A DNA stretch of 5,957 nt from Chloroflexota bacterium (GTDB taxonomy: Bacteria; Chloroflexota; Anaerolineae; Aggregatilineales; Phototrophicaceae). The DNA lies in contig JAADYY010000545.1 in assembly GCA_010092805.1 (NCBI GenBank), positions 1 to 5,957 on the forward strand, read 5' to 3'. Below the pieces are notes generated by a model. The model saw only the letters and a list, made by a program, of their open reading frames with translations, was not told the DNA's origin and did no database searches. Both the position numbers and the translations under genes were made by a program. The first letter of the stretch is position 1. Each line of letters opens with the position of its first letter. Shown here in pieces: positions 1-5,555 of this stretch.

Positions 1-24
1 AAGGGGAGAAAACTGCTTTTGAAG

Positions 25-80
25 TCCCTCTCCTAGCCGCAAAGCGGCGGTTGGGAGAGGGATTTAGGGTGAGGGCCTGA
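25..80. repeat. GC-rich hairpin, probable dispersed intergenic repeat
   Basis: Bases 25-40 can pair continuously with 47-62, a 16-bp stem with two G-T pairs and a 6-base loop. The right arm continues into ATTTAGGGTGAGGGC. The combination of a CCCTCTCC arm, a GGGAGAGGGA arm and a TTTAGGGTGAGGG tail resembles a high-copy intergenic repeat found in many GC-rich bacterial genomes. That resemblance is from memory; copy number cannot be judged in this window. It lies just beyond the 3' end of the leftward operon and might also act as a transcription barrier, but neither strand shows a clean T-run after the stem, so I do not call a canonical terminator. Confidence 0.6.
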
Positions 81-95
81 TTCGCCAACAGCATC

Positions 96-111
96 TGATC
101 CACGTGGATCA
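96..111. other. perfect 16-bp palindrome
   Basis: TGATCCACGTGGATCA reads identically on both strands. It sits about 17 bases past the stop codon of the thioredoxin-like gene and before the hairpin repeat. It could be a protein-binding site, or fold as a short hairpin (6-bp stem, ACGT loop) that helps end the leftward transcript. No T-run follows it, so the role is open. Confidence 0.5.
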
Positions 112-127
112 TCCCGGTTTGATGCGG

Positions 128-796
128 CTAGGATGACTCCACGGCCAGCACATACGCCTCGAGTTCGTCGTAGGTGACCTCGCCGTATTTCGGAAAGCGG
201 AGCACCCCCTCGGCGTCGATCACCAGCGTCACGGGCATGTTGCGGACGCCGTATTCAGCGAACACCGCCTGGTCGGGATCCATCAAGATCTCCAAGCCAG
301 CGAGGCCGTGTTCGTCCAGGTATGCACCAACCTGTTCCGGGTTTTCCCCAAAGTTCACCGCCAGAATGATCGGGCCAGTCGCTGGGTCTTGCGCCGCCAT
401 GAATTCGACGAAGGTGGGCAGTTCGCGCGTACATGGTTCGCACCATGTCGCCCAGAAATTCAGAAACACCACCCGTCCGCGATAATCCGTCAGGCTCACT
501 TGCCGGCCATCGAGCGTTGTCAGCGTGAAATCATCGGCGGGCGCGCCCACCACCGAAGCGGCGGTCGGCTGCGGCGGCAGCGTGATGGGGCCGGGCGTCG
601 GCAAGCTCACGGCTGCCGGAGTCTGCGGCAGTGCCTCCGCCAGGATCAGCACAGCGGCGGTCAGCAAACCCAACAGCGGAAGCGCGAGGAAGATCACCAG
701 AATCGGCGAAACGCGCCGCCTCGAGTCGAGCGGCTGCGGTTGATGATTGTGATTGTGATTATGGTTGTGGTTTTCGTTATCGATCATTGTACACAT
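128..796 (-). CDS. membrane-anchored TlpA/ResA-type thiol-disulfide oxidoreductase
   Basis: A 222-residue redoxin of the AhpC-TSA/TlpA family, expected to reduce or exchange disulfides on the outer face of the membrane. Visible order: Asn-His repeat tail (residues 9-18), basic SRRR (25-28), one membrane segment (about 31-53), a Pro/Thr-rich linker (about 56-80), then the thioredoxin fold from about 84. The fold starts with the APADDFTLTTLDG entry typical of the family. The active site is W118-C-E-P-C122 within FLNFWATWCEPC, and the cis-proline is in NMPVT (P188). No signal-peptidase site is evident, so it should stay anchored with the tail inside. It is the last gene of the leftward operon, 17 nt after the propeller gene. 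A second ATG at 787 (fourth codon) is an equally possible start; neither has a clear Shine-Dalgarno. No cytochrome c maturation genes are nearby, so a CcmG/ResA role is not supported by context. Family call is firm; partner unknown. Confidence 0.93.
   Translation of the reverse strand: MCTMIDNENHNHNHNHNHQPQPLDSRRRVSPILVIFLALPLLGLLTAAVLILAEALPQTPAAVSLPTPGPITLPPQPTAASVVGAPADDFTLTTLDGRQVSLTDYRGRVVFLNFWATWCEPCTRELPTFVEFMAAQDPATGPIILAVNFGENPEQVGAYLDEHGLAGLEILMDPDQAVFAEYGVRNMPVTLVIDAEGVLRFPKYGEVTYDELEAYVLAVESS
743..772 (-). repeat. hexanucleotide (AAY CAY)x5 repeat encoding Asn-His tail
   Basis: On the minus strand five consecutive AAY-CAY units encode NHNHNHNHNH in the predicted cytoplasmic tail of the TlpA-like protein. 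Third positions vary between C and T, so the peptide is more regular than the DNA. The unit length of six keeps the frame if copies are gained or lost. The peptide is a likely metal-ion ligand (Zn, Ni, Co, Cu are typical for His-rich tracts). Confidence 0.85.
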
Positions 797-813
797 TCAA
801 TTAACTAGCGCGC

Positions 814-2319
814 TCAGGGCACCCAGCGCGGCAGAAAGCCGTTCACCGCCACTTGAGTCCCTTCGCCCGTCGTCACATCCACCGTCCAGATCTCCGGGCG
901 GCCCAGCCGATTCGGCTGCATGTTTTCGTCGAGTTCGGGGAAGCGCTGGATCACCAACTGCGTGCCAGTCGGGTCCCACCAGAAGAAATTATTGGCATAA
1001 CGCGGGTCGGATGTAACCGTCTGCGTTTCGCCGCCCTCGCTGGGGTCAACCAGCACGATCTGGTAACCGCGCGTGCCCGTCGCGTCGTGGTAGCGGCGCG
1101 CAACCGCCAGCATCTCGCCATCGGGCCGCCACAATGCTCGCCCATCCTCGATGACGCCACCCGGCTCGCTCAGATTCGTCTGTTCTTCGCTCTCCAGATC
1201 AACGACCCGCAGATGTGGCCAGGGGGGTAGATCATCCAGCAGCGTGATGTCTGGGTAGACTAAGCGCGTGCCATCGGGCGACAGCGCGCCGGAACTCCCC
1301 GCCCGTGACGACACCGCCAGGATTTGATCGGTTGGAAAGTCATACACAAGAATCGCTGAAGACGCGCTGTCGAACAGCGCGATTCGGCTGCCGTCTGCCG
1401 ACCACTGCGCGTTGTAGCCCAGAATCTGCGACTCGGCGAACAGCGGGCGCGTCGTCGCCGGGACGCTCGTCAAATCCAGCAGCCAGATGCGCGGCGGGCT
1501 GGGGCCAACCCCGCCAACCCCCGTATTGAAATCGATGCGCTCATAAGCAATGGTGCGGCCATCGGGCCGCCACACCGGAGTCGTGCATTGGCTGTCGATG
1601 CAGTTGGTCAACTGCTGCACCGTGCCCGTTTCCAGATCGAGCAGATAGAGGTCAGTGCTCTGCGAGTCGGTGCGGTTTTGGGCATACGCGATCTGGGTGC
1701 CGTCCGGGTTGACGGCGAAATCATAGATTCCGCCCGTGCTGAACGTGAGCTGCTCCGCTGAGTGCGGGTCGGTCGGGTCAGCGATCCACAGGTTCGACGG
1801 CGCGCTGTCCGACGGGTACAGGTAAGCGACGCGCGGCAGCAGCACCGTGAAGCCAAATTGGTATTCGCTGAGCACCTCACGCCCCCCCACGCTGACCGCC
1901 CCCGCCTCTAGAATCACAGTGTAATCCGTGCCGGGGGTCAGCGCCGCATCCGGGCGGTAACTGAGGGTGCGGTTGCTCCAACTGATCGCGCCGGGCACTT
2001 CCGGCGCGAGGCGGAAACGTTCCGCGACACTCTCACGATCCATCTGCTCGCTGAATTCGACCACAATGCGGCTGGTGCTGTGCGCCTCGCCGAGCGGGCT
2101 AACGCGCACCAGCGTCACGCCCACCCGGTCACCCAACACAATCGTCACCAGAATCGCGCCGACCAGCAAGCTGATCGCGACCACCACCGAAAGATCGAAG
2201 CGCGTGAACTGCCGCAGGCGTGGGGTGCGCGTTTCATGCTGTTGATCATGCTGCTGATCGTGTGCCTGCGCCTGTGCGTCGTTCGTCTTTTGAAGCTGAT
2301 AGGTCATCCGCGCACTCAC
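814..2319 (-). CDS. membrane-anchored Ig-like / PD40 (TolB-like) beta-propeller protein
   Basis: A 501-residue protein. It has a Gln/His-rich tail (HDQQHDQQH, residues 20-28), a basic stretch (31-40), one membrane segment (about 43-63), an Ig-like domain of the Big_5/SbsA type (about 72-158, with VVEFSEQMD and TLSYRPDAALTPGTDYTV), then a beta-propeller (about 163-500). The propeller shows six PD40/WD40-like motifs: NPDGTQIAY (204), RPDGRTIAYE (251), SADGSRIAL (307), SPDGTRLVY (347), RPDGEMLAV (398) and DPTGTQLVI (449). C240 and C245 could form a small disulfide loop. The topology puts the propeller outside the membrane, where such domains usually serve as binding scaffolds; no catalytic residues are evident. 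The first codon is GTG at 2319, overlapping the upstream stop by 4 nt (translational coupling). ATG at 2307 (fifth codon) is the alternative, and neither has a strong ribosome-binding site. Specific function unknown; the operon position suggests a partner of the permease/DUF1980 pair. Confidence 0.85.
   Translation of the reverse strand: MSARMTYQLQKTNDAQAQAHDQQHDQQHETRTPRLRQFTRFDLSVVVAISLLVGAILVTIVLGDRVGVTLVRVSPLGEAHSTSRIVVEFSEQMDRESVAERFRLAPEVPGAISWSNRTLSYRPDAALTPGTDYTVILEAGAVSVGGREVLSEYQFGFTVLLPRVAYLYPSDSAPSNLWIADPTDPHSAEQLTFSTGGIYDFAVNPDGTQIAYAQNRTDSQSTDLYLLDLETGTVQQLTNCIDSQCTTPVWRPDGRTIAYERIDFNTGVGGVGPSPPRIWLLDLTSVPATTRPLFAESQILGYNAQWSADGSRIALFDSASSAILVYDFPTDQILAVSSRAGSSGALSPDGTRLVYPDITLLDDLPPWPHLRVVDLESEEQTNLSEPGGVIEDGRALWRPDGEMLAVARRYHDATGTRGYQIVLVDPSEGGETQTVTSDPRYANNFFWWDPTGTQLVIQRFPELDENMQPNRLGRPEIWTVDVTTGEGTQVAVNGFLPRWVP
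2236..2262 (-). repeat. 12-bp tandem repeat encoding His-Asp-Gln-Gln units
   Basis: Two near-identical 12-base units (CAY GAT CAR CAG) plus a third CAT encode HDQQHDQQH near the N-terminus of the propeller protein, directly after AQAQA. It lies before the membrane segment and is predicted to be cytoplasmic. It is poorer in His than the tails of the two neighbouring genes but has the same position and character. Confidence 0.75.
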
Positions 2320-3104
2320 GGATACAGATACGGCTGCGCGGGTTGATCAACGACCTCAACGCGGGTCGCCTGCAAAATCGGCAGTTGATCGCCCCGGAAC
2401 TCGCCGACCTGCATCGTGCCCTGTACACGCACCCATTCGCCCTGCGGCAGATCAAGGCTGCCCGGCCACCGCACCGGCAGCCCAATCGCGGACGCATCGG
2501 CAACGCAGCAGCTCACCGTGAAGCGTGCCGCCATGAACGTTTCTGGGTCGAACGCCGGCTCGCTGTACACAAAGCCGATCACGTTGGCAGGCTGGCCGTT
2601 GAGTTCGCGGTAGTCCCCAATCGAGTTGAACGTCCGCAGCCAATCGAGGATGTTGCGCTGCTCCGGGCTGACGGTGAATGTGGCGACATTCGCCCCGGTG
2701 ACCGCCGTCGTGCTCAGCGTGCCGCCGATGGCTTCCGCGCCCAGGGGCCGCGACGGGATCAGCGTGCCCAGCACCAACGGGATGGCGACGATGGCCAGCA
2801 CCGGGAACGTCAGCGTCGCATGTTCGTGATCGTAGTGATCATGGGCATGATCGTGCTCGTGTGCGCCGCCATGCGCCGTGAGGATGTGGATCAGGTTGTA
2901 GATGCCCAGCAGCAGGAACAGCGCCGCCGCCACATACGACAGCCAGGCGAAGCGCTCATTAATGTAGTTGGCGAGGTTGCCGCTGATGATGTTGTAGACA
3001 AAATACAGCCCCAGACCGATCAGGATGACCGTTTTGACCCATTGAATGGTCATGGTACGCCGCTCGTCGTGGGCGTGATCATGATCGTGATTGTGGTTCG
3101 TCAT
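2316..3104 (-). CDS. UPF0703/DUF1980 (TIGR03943, YcgQ-like) membrane protein, permease partner
   Basis: A 262-residue protein of the family that usually sits beside UPF0718/COG0701 permeases (YcgQ with YcgR in Bacillus subtilis). Order: His tail NHNHDHDHAH (3-12), membrane segments at about 22-41, 53-76 and 98-117, a His-rich loop between the second and third (78-95, with HEHDHAHDHYDHEH), and a soluble C-terminal domain (about 145-262). That domain carries the family signature VIGFVY and RFTVSCCVADASAIGLPV, with vicinal C199-C200, and ends in PYLYP. An N-inside topology puts both His stretches in the cytoplasm and the CC domain outside. The reading frame is open back to 3362, but that extension overlaps the permease gene and lacks family features. 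The ATG at 3104 has GAGG about 11 nt upstream and leaves a 38-nt gap; ATG at 3053 (residue 18) is an alternative that would drop the His tail. Biochemical role is not established to my knowledge; metal transport or sensing with the permease is inferred. Confidence 0.88.
   Translation of the reverse strand: MTNHNHDHDHAHDERRTMTIQWVKTVILIGLGLYFVYNIISGNLANYINERFAWLSYVAAALFLLLGIYNLIHILTAHGGAHEHDHAHDHYDHEHATLTFPVLAIVAIPLVLGTLIPSRPLGAEAIGGTLSTTAVTGANVATFTVSPEQRNILDWLRTFNSIGDYRELNGQPANVIGFVYSEPAFDPETFMAARFTVSCCVADASAIGLPVRWPGSLDLPQGEWVRVQGTMQVGEFRGDQLPILQATRVEVVDQPAQPYLYP
2820..2873 (-). repeat. His/Asp-rich metal-ligand loop coding segment
   Basis: Encodes residues 78-95 of the DUF1980 protein, with 9 His in 18 residues alternating with Asp, Glu, Ala, Gly and Tyr. 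It joins the second and third membrane segments and is predicted to face the cytoplasm. Similar loops are known in zinc and nickel/cobalt transporters. Here the metal specificity is unknown. Confidence 0.75.
3069..3098 (-). repeat. N-terminal NHNHDHDHAH tail coding segment
   Basis: Encodes residues 3-12 of the DUF1980 protein, His at every second position, immediately before the first membrane segment. It is present only if the ATG at 3104 is used; starting at 3053 would remove it. The similarity to the Asn-His tail of the TlpA-like protein four kilobases downstream in the transcript supports 3104 as the true start. Confidence 0.7.
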
Positions 3105-3142
3105 GCCGAGCTGTGCCTCGTTATTGAACAAACGTCGGTCGT

Positions 3143-4237
3143 TTACAGGGAAAGATTCAGGTTGATCCAGATGCCGATCAGCATAGTCATCAGCATCGGC
3201 AGCAGAATCAGGTAGAGCACCACGCGCCGCTTGAAGACACCCAGGAACATCAGCGTGCTCTTGATGTCCACCATTGGGCCGAACGTCAGGAACGCGAGGA
3301 TCGAGCCGGTCGTGAAGGTGCCCGCAAACGCCAGCGCCAGGAACGAGTCGACCGTCGAGCACACGCTGAGCACAAACGCCAGAATCTGCATCACGATCAC
3401 CGAAACGACAGGGCCACTGCCCAGCGACAGCAGCACATCCTGGCTCACGAGCGTCTGCATCCCCGCCGCCAGCATCGAACCGATGATCAGGTAGCGGCCC
3501 ATCTCGAAGAACTCGTCGCCCGCCGTCGAAAGCGCGGCGCGCAGCCCGGCCAGCAGCGAAGGGCGCGGCGTCCCAGCGGCGACGGTCACAGCGCCGGGCA
3601 TCGCACGCAGTCCGAGGGCTTGATCGGCGGTGGGGGTTGAGCCGTCATCATCGCCGGAACCACCCATCACTGGGACGAGCACGCTGTTCGGGCGCAGCAC
3701 ATCTTGCGGGCGCGCAGCGAGCGCGAACACCAACCCGACCGCGATGGCCACCACAATCGTGATCACGAAGCGCCCGATCAGCACCGGGCCAACGCCGAAC
3801 GCGACGAATGTACTCGCCAGCACAATGGGGTTGACAACCGGCGCGGCCAGCAGAAACGTCACACCGACGGACATCGGCAGCCCTTTGGTGTACAGGCGGC
3901 GCACCACCGGCACCACCCCGCACTCGCAAACGGGGAATGCAAAGCCCAGAAACGCGCCCATCCCCGTCGCAGCGGCGGGGTTGCGCGGCATAATCCGGGC
4001 GATGTCTTCGGCGCGCACAAACGCATCGATCAAGCCAGAGACCACCGTCCCCAGCAGCAGAAACGGCACCGCCTCGATGAAGATGCCCAGGAAGCGGGTC
4101 GTGAAGATTCCCAGCGTGACACCCAGATCAGGACTGCTGAGCAGCGCGCCCAACAGAATCGCCAGCAGCGCCAGCCCGGCAAAGGTGAACACAAGACGCC
4201 ATAACTGCCGTCGCACTTCGCGATCCATACTGACCAT
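3143..4237 (-). CDS. UPF0718/ArsP_1 family permease (COG0701)
   Basis: A 364-residue multi-pass membrane protein of the PF03773 family, which includes ArsP organoarsenical exporters and uncharacterised YcgR/YraQ-type permeases. Two repeats flank a central hydrophilic loop (about 175-235, with an acidic GDDDG). The first repeat holds GFAFPVCECGVVPVVRR (C104 and C106) and the conserved AAPVVNPIVL (N136-P137). The second holds SVCSTVDSFLALAF (C293, D297) and FGPMVDIKS. These Cys, Asp and NP positions are the family hallmarks and are likely in the transport path. The length is normal for the family. The ATG at 4237 has GATGAGG 14 nt upstream, a slightly long spacing, and the frame is closed by a stop before any other start. 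ATG at 4228 is the fourth codon and farther from that site. First gene of the leftward operon. The pairing with DUF1980 points to the YcgR-like subgroup rather than to a true ArsP; no ars regulator or reductase is visible. Substrate unknown. Confidence 0.92.
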   Translation of the reverse strand: MVSMDREVRRQLWRLVFTFAGLALLAILLGALLSSPDLGVTLGIFTTRFLGIFIEAVPFLLLGTVVSGLIDAFVRAEDIARIMPRNPAAATGMGAFLGFAFPVCECGVVPVVRRLYTKGLPMSVGVTFLLAAPVVNPIVLASTFVAFGVGPVLIGRFVITIVVAIAVGLVFALAARPQDVLRPNSVLVPVMGGSGDDDGSTPTADQALGLRAMPGAVTVAAGTPRPSLLAGLRAALSTAGDEFFEMGRYLIIGSMLAAGMQTLVSQDVLLSLGSGPVVSVIVMQILAFVLSVCSTVDSFLALAFAGTFTTGSILAFLTFGPMVDIKSTLMFLGVFKRRVVLYLILLPMLMTMLIGIWINLNLSL

Positions 4238-4268
4238 ACTGATGTAAAAAACCTCATCTCTGCCGACA

Positions 4269-4280
4269 AATATGCGTATT
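4269..4280. promoter_or_regulatory. imperfect AT-rich dyad, possible operator
   Basis: AATATGCGTATT is a 12-base inverted repeat with one imperfect pair. It lies 32-43 bases upstream of the permease start and just downstream of a possible leftward -10 element, a usual operator position. It does not match a regulator box I can name. Confidence 0.25.
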
Positions 4281-4290
4281 CAAGCTTTGT

Positions 4291-4296
4291 ATTTTA
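4291..4296 (-). promoter_or_regulatory. possible -10 element of the permease operon
   Basis: On the minus strand TAAAAT matches five of six bases of the sigma70 -10 consensus, about 54 bases before the permease ATG. I find no convincing -35 hexamer at 16-18 bases spacing, so this is tentative. Confidence 0.25.
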
Positions 4297-4424
4297 GCAG
4301 CCTCACGGCACGTTGGGCAGCAAATCAATTCAATGCCCTCAAAATCATACCAAATCTAAACATAAAGGCCACCTTGCCGTCAACCGCCCGCCGCAACCCA
4401 AACCAATCTTCAACGGTGCGGCTT

Positions 4425-4453
4425 TTGCAGATTTGCAGGGAATTTTTTATAGT
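4425..4453 (+). promoter_or_regulatory. candidate sigma70-type promoter for the Mrp-like gene
   Basis: TTGCAG (4425-4430), a 17-base spacer and TATAGT (4448-4453). The -10 matches five of six consensus bases and the -35 three. A start of transcription near 4460 would leave a leader of about 25 nt before the ATG at 4486. Confidence 0.45.
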
Positions 4454-4472
4454 TACGCTGGCAAATGCTGGT

Positions 4473-4479
4473 GAGGGGG
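4473..4479 (+). promoter_or_regulatory. ribosome-binding site that sets the Mrp-like start
   Basis: GAGGGGG lies 6 nt before ATG 4486 (9 nt before ATG 4489) and downstream of the earlier in-frame ATG at 4465. This favours 4486 or 4489 over 4465. Confidence 0.7.
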
Positions 4480-4485
4480 CACAAA

Positions 4486-5388
4486 ATGATGCAGCACGCG
4501 TTCAGCCGGGTGCGCACAACCGCGCGTTACATCCTCATGATGATCAGTGCGAAAGGTGGGGTCGGCAAATCGACGCTGACGGTCAACTTGGCCGGGGCGT
4601 TGGCCGCACGGGGGGTGAGCGTCGGCGTCTTTGACGCCGATTTACACGGCCCCAACATCCCGGCACTGCTGGGGCTAACGCAAAAACGTGCGCTCGACCC
4701 GCTGCACCCCGAAGCGATGCTGCCCATCGAAGCACGTGTCGACTCAATGGATTCGCGCCCGCTGGCCCCCTACCAACGCTACGGCATCAACATCATGTCG
4801 TTGGGGTTGGTCGTTGGCCCCACCCAGGCGATCAATCTGAAGCCAGAGACGGCTGGGCCAGTGATGGCCTCGCTGCTCAACCGCATCGATTGGGGCGGCA
4901 TTGACGTGTTGCTGCTGGATATGCCGCCGGGCACGGGGGAACCGCTCCAGACCATTCTGGATCAGGGGCTGGCCGACGGCGCGCTGGTGGTCACCACGCG
5001 CGAGCGGTTGGCCCACCTCGACAACGGGCGCTTGATCACGCTGCTGCGGTCGCGGCGGCTGCCGGTGCTGGGCATTGTCGAGAACATGACCCATGTGATC
5101 TGCCCACATTGTGGGGAACTGATCGAGCTGTACCCCGCGCCGACAGCCGACTCCGAGGTGTACGGCAGCGCCGAAGTGCTGGCGTCGGTGCCGTTCCATC
5201 ACAGCTTGATCCGGCCACGGCGCGGCGGGCCACCATTAGCGCTGGCGCGCCCTGACGACCCGGCGGCGGAGTCGCTGCTGAGGTTGGCCGATGCCATTCG
5301 CACCCACATCGCCGCCGCCCCACGCCGCATTGAACCGAACGGCGCTGGCGACTCGTCCGACGCGGAAGAATGCGCCGACTGCCCCTGA
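4486..5388 (+). CDS. mrp: Mrp/ApbC-type P-loop ATPase (Fe-S cluster carrier family)
   Basis: A 300-residue cytoplasmic ATPase of the Mrp/NBP35 branch of the ParA/MinD superfamily, whose members bind and transfer Fe-S clusters as dimers. Visible: deviant Walker A SAKGGVGKST (signature K23, K28), the family motif DADLHGPNIPALLG (50-63), the Walker B region VLLLDMPPGTGE (141-152), LGIVENMTHVICPHCG with C206 and C209 as the expected bridging-cluster ligands, and a C-terminal VPFHHSLI segment. The N-terminal DUF59/MIP18 domain found in many Mrp proteins is absent, as in short homologues. Two extra cysteines (C296, C299 in ECADCP) end an otherwise hydrophilic tail. The frame is open to ATG 4465, but the ribosome-binding site at 4473-4479 supports 4486. 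It is divergent from the permease operon, so co-function is not implied. A MinD-like or other ParA role is less likely because of the CPHC and PPGTG motifs. Confidence 0.9.
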   Translation: MMQHAFSRVRTTARYILMMISAKGGVGKSTLTVNLAGALAARGVSVGVFDADLHGPNIPALLGLTQKRALDPLHPEAMLPIEARVDSMDSRPLAPYQRYGINIMSLGLVVGPTQAINLKPETAGPVMASLLNRIDWGGIDVLLLDMPPGTGEPLQTILDQGLADGALVVTTRERLAHLDNGRLITLLRSRRLPVLGIVENMTHVICPHCGELIELYPAPTADSEVYGSAEVLASVPFHHSLIRPRRGGPPLALARPDDPAAESLLRLADAIRTHIAAAPRRIEPNGAGDSSDAEECADCP

Positions 5389-5394
5389 GATTTC

Positions 5395-5417
5395 CGTGAG
5401 GCTGGCCGGGCTTCACG
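5395..5417 (+). terminator. possible hairpin after the Mrp-like gene
   Basis: Bases 5395-5402 can pair with 5410-5417 (8 bp, one G-T pair, 7-base loop) starting six bases after the stop codon. No T-run follows, so it is at best a weak or factor-dependent terminator. Confidence 0.25.
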
Positions 5418-5555
5418 CGGTCACCTCACACCGATCATCGATGAAGGGGCGCGGCTCGCTGCGCCGCCGTACGCCTTACCCCCACCTGTTTGGAGCATTC
5501 GGGCTTCGCCGTTGTTTGTGCGCGACGACCCACTCTCAAGAAAGGTCAGACCAAG

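Larger units (their letters stand above)
4238..4485. promoter_or_regulatory. divergent intergenic regulatory region
   Basis: A 248-nt region between the leftward permease operon and the rightward Mrp-like gene, clearly richer in A+T than the flanking coding DNA. It must hold the promoters for both transcripts, given the gene directions. Separate candidates are listed for the rightward promoter, the leftward -10 and an imperfect dyad. I see no coding sequence in it: the upstream extension of the Mrp frame adds a few residues without family similarity. Confidence 0.7.

Noticed and set aside
2220..3215. 331-codon open frame on the plus strand
   Set aside because: It is antisense to the DUF1980 and propeller genes, its protein is Arg/Gln/His-rich without domain character, and the opposite strand has clear family motifs and overlapping-gene architecture.
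3105..3362. N-terminal extension of the DUF1980 frame
   Set aside because: It lies inside the permease gene in another frame, has a composition unlike the family, and the ATG at 3104 gives a normal-length protein with its His tail and a ribosome-binding site.
3630..4247. 205-codon plus-strand frame, and a 166-codon frame at 3704-4204
   Set aside because: Both are antisense shadows of the permease gene, low-complexity Thr/Arg/Gln-rich, without recognisable domains.
4338..4352. Zur-like half site TCAAAATCATA in the divergent region
   Set aside because: The second half shows no inverted match, so it does not form the 7-1-7 dyad expected of Zur or Fur-type boxes.
5448..5465. GGCGC...GCGCC inverted repeat as a terminator
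   Set aside because: Only a 5-bp stem with an 8-base loop in GC-rich DNA and no T-run; expected by chance at this base composition.
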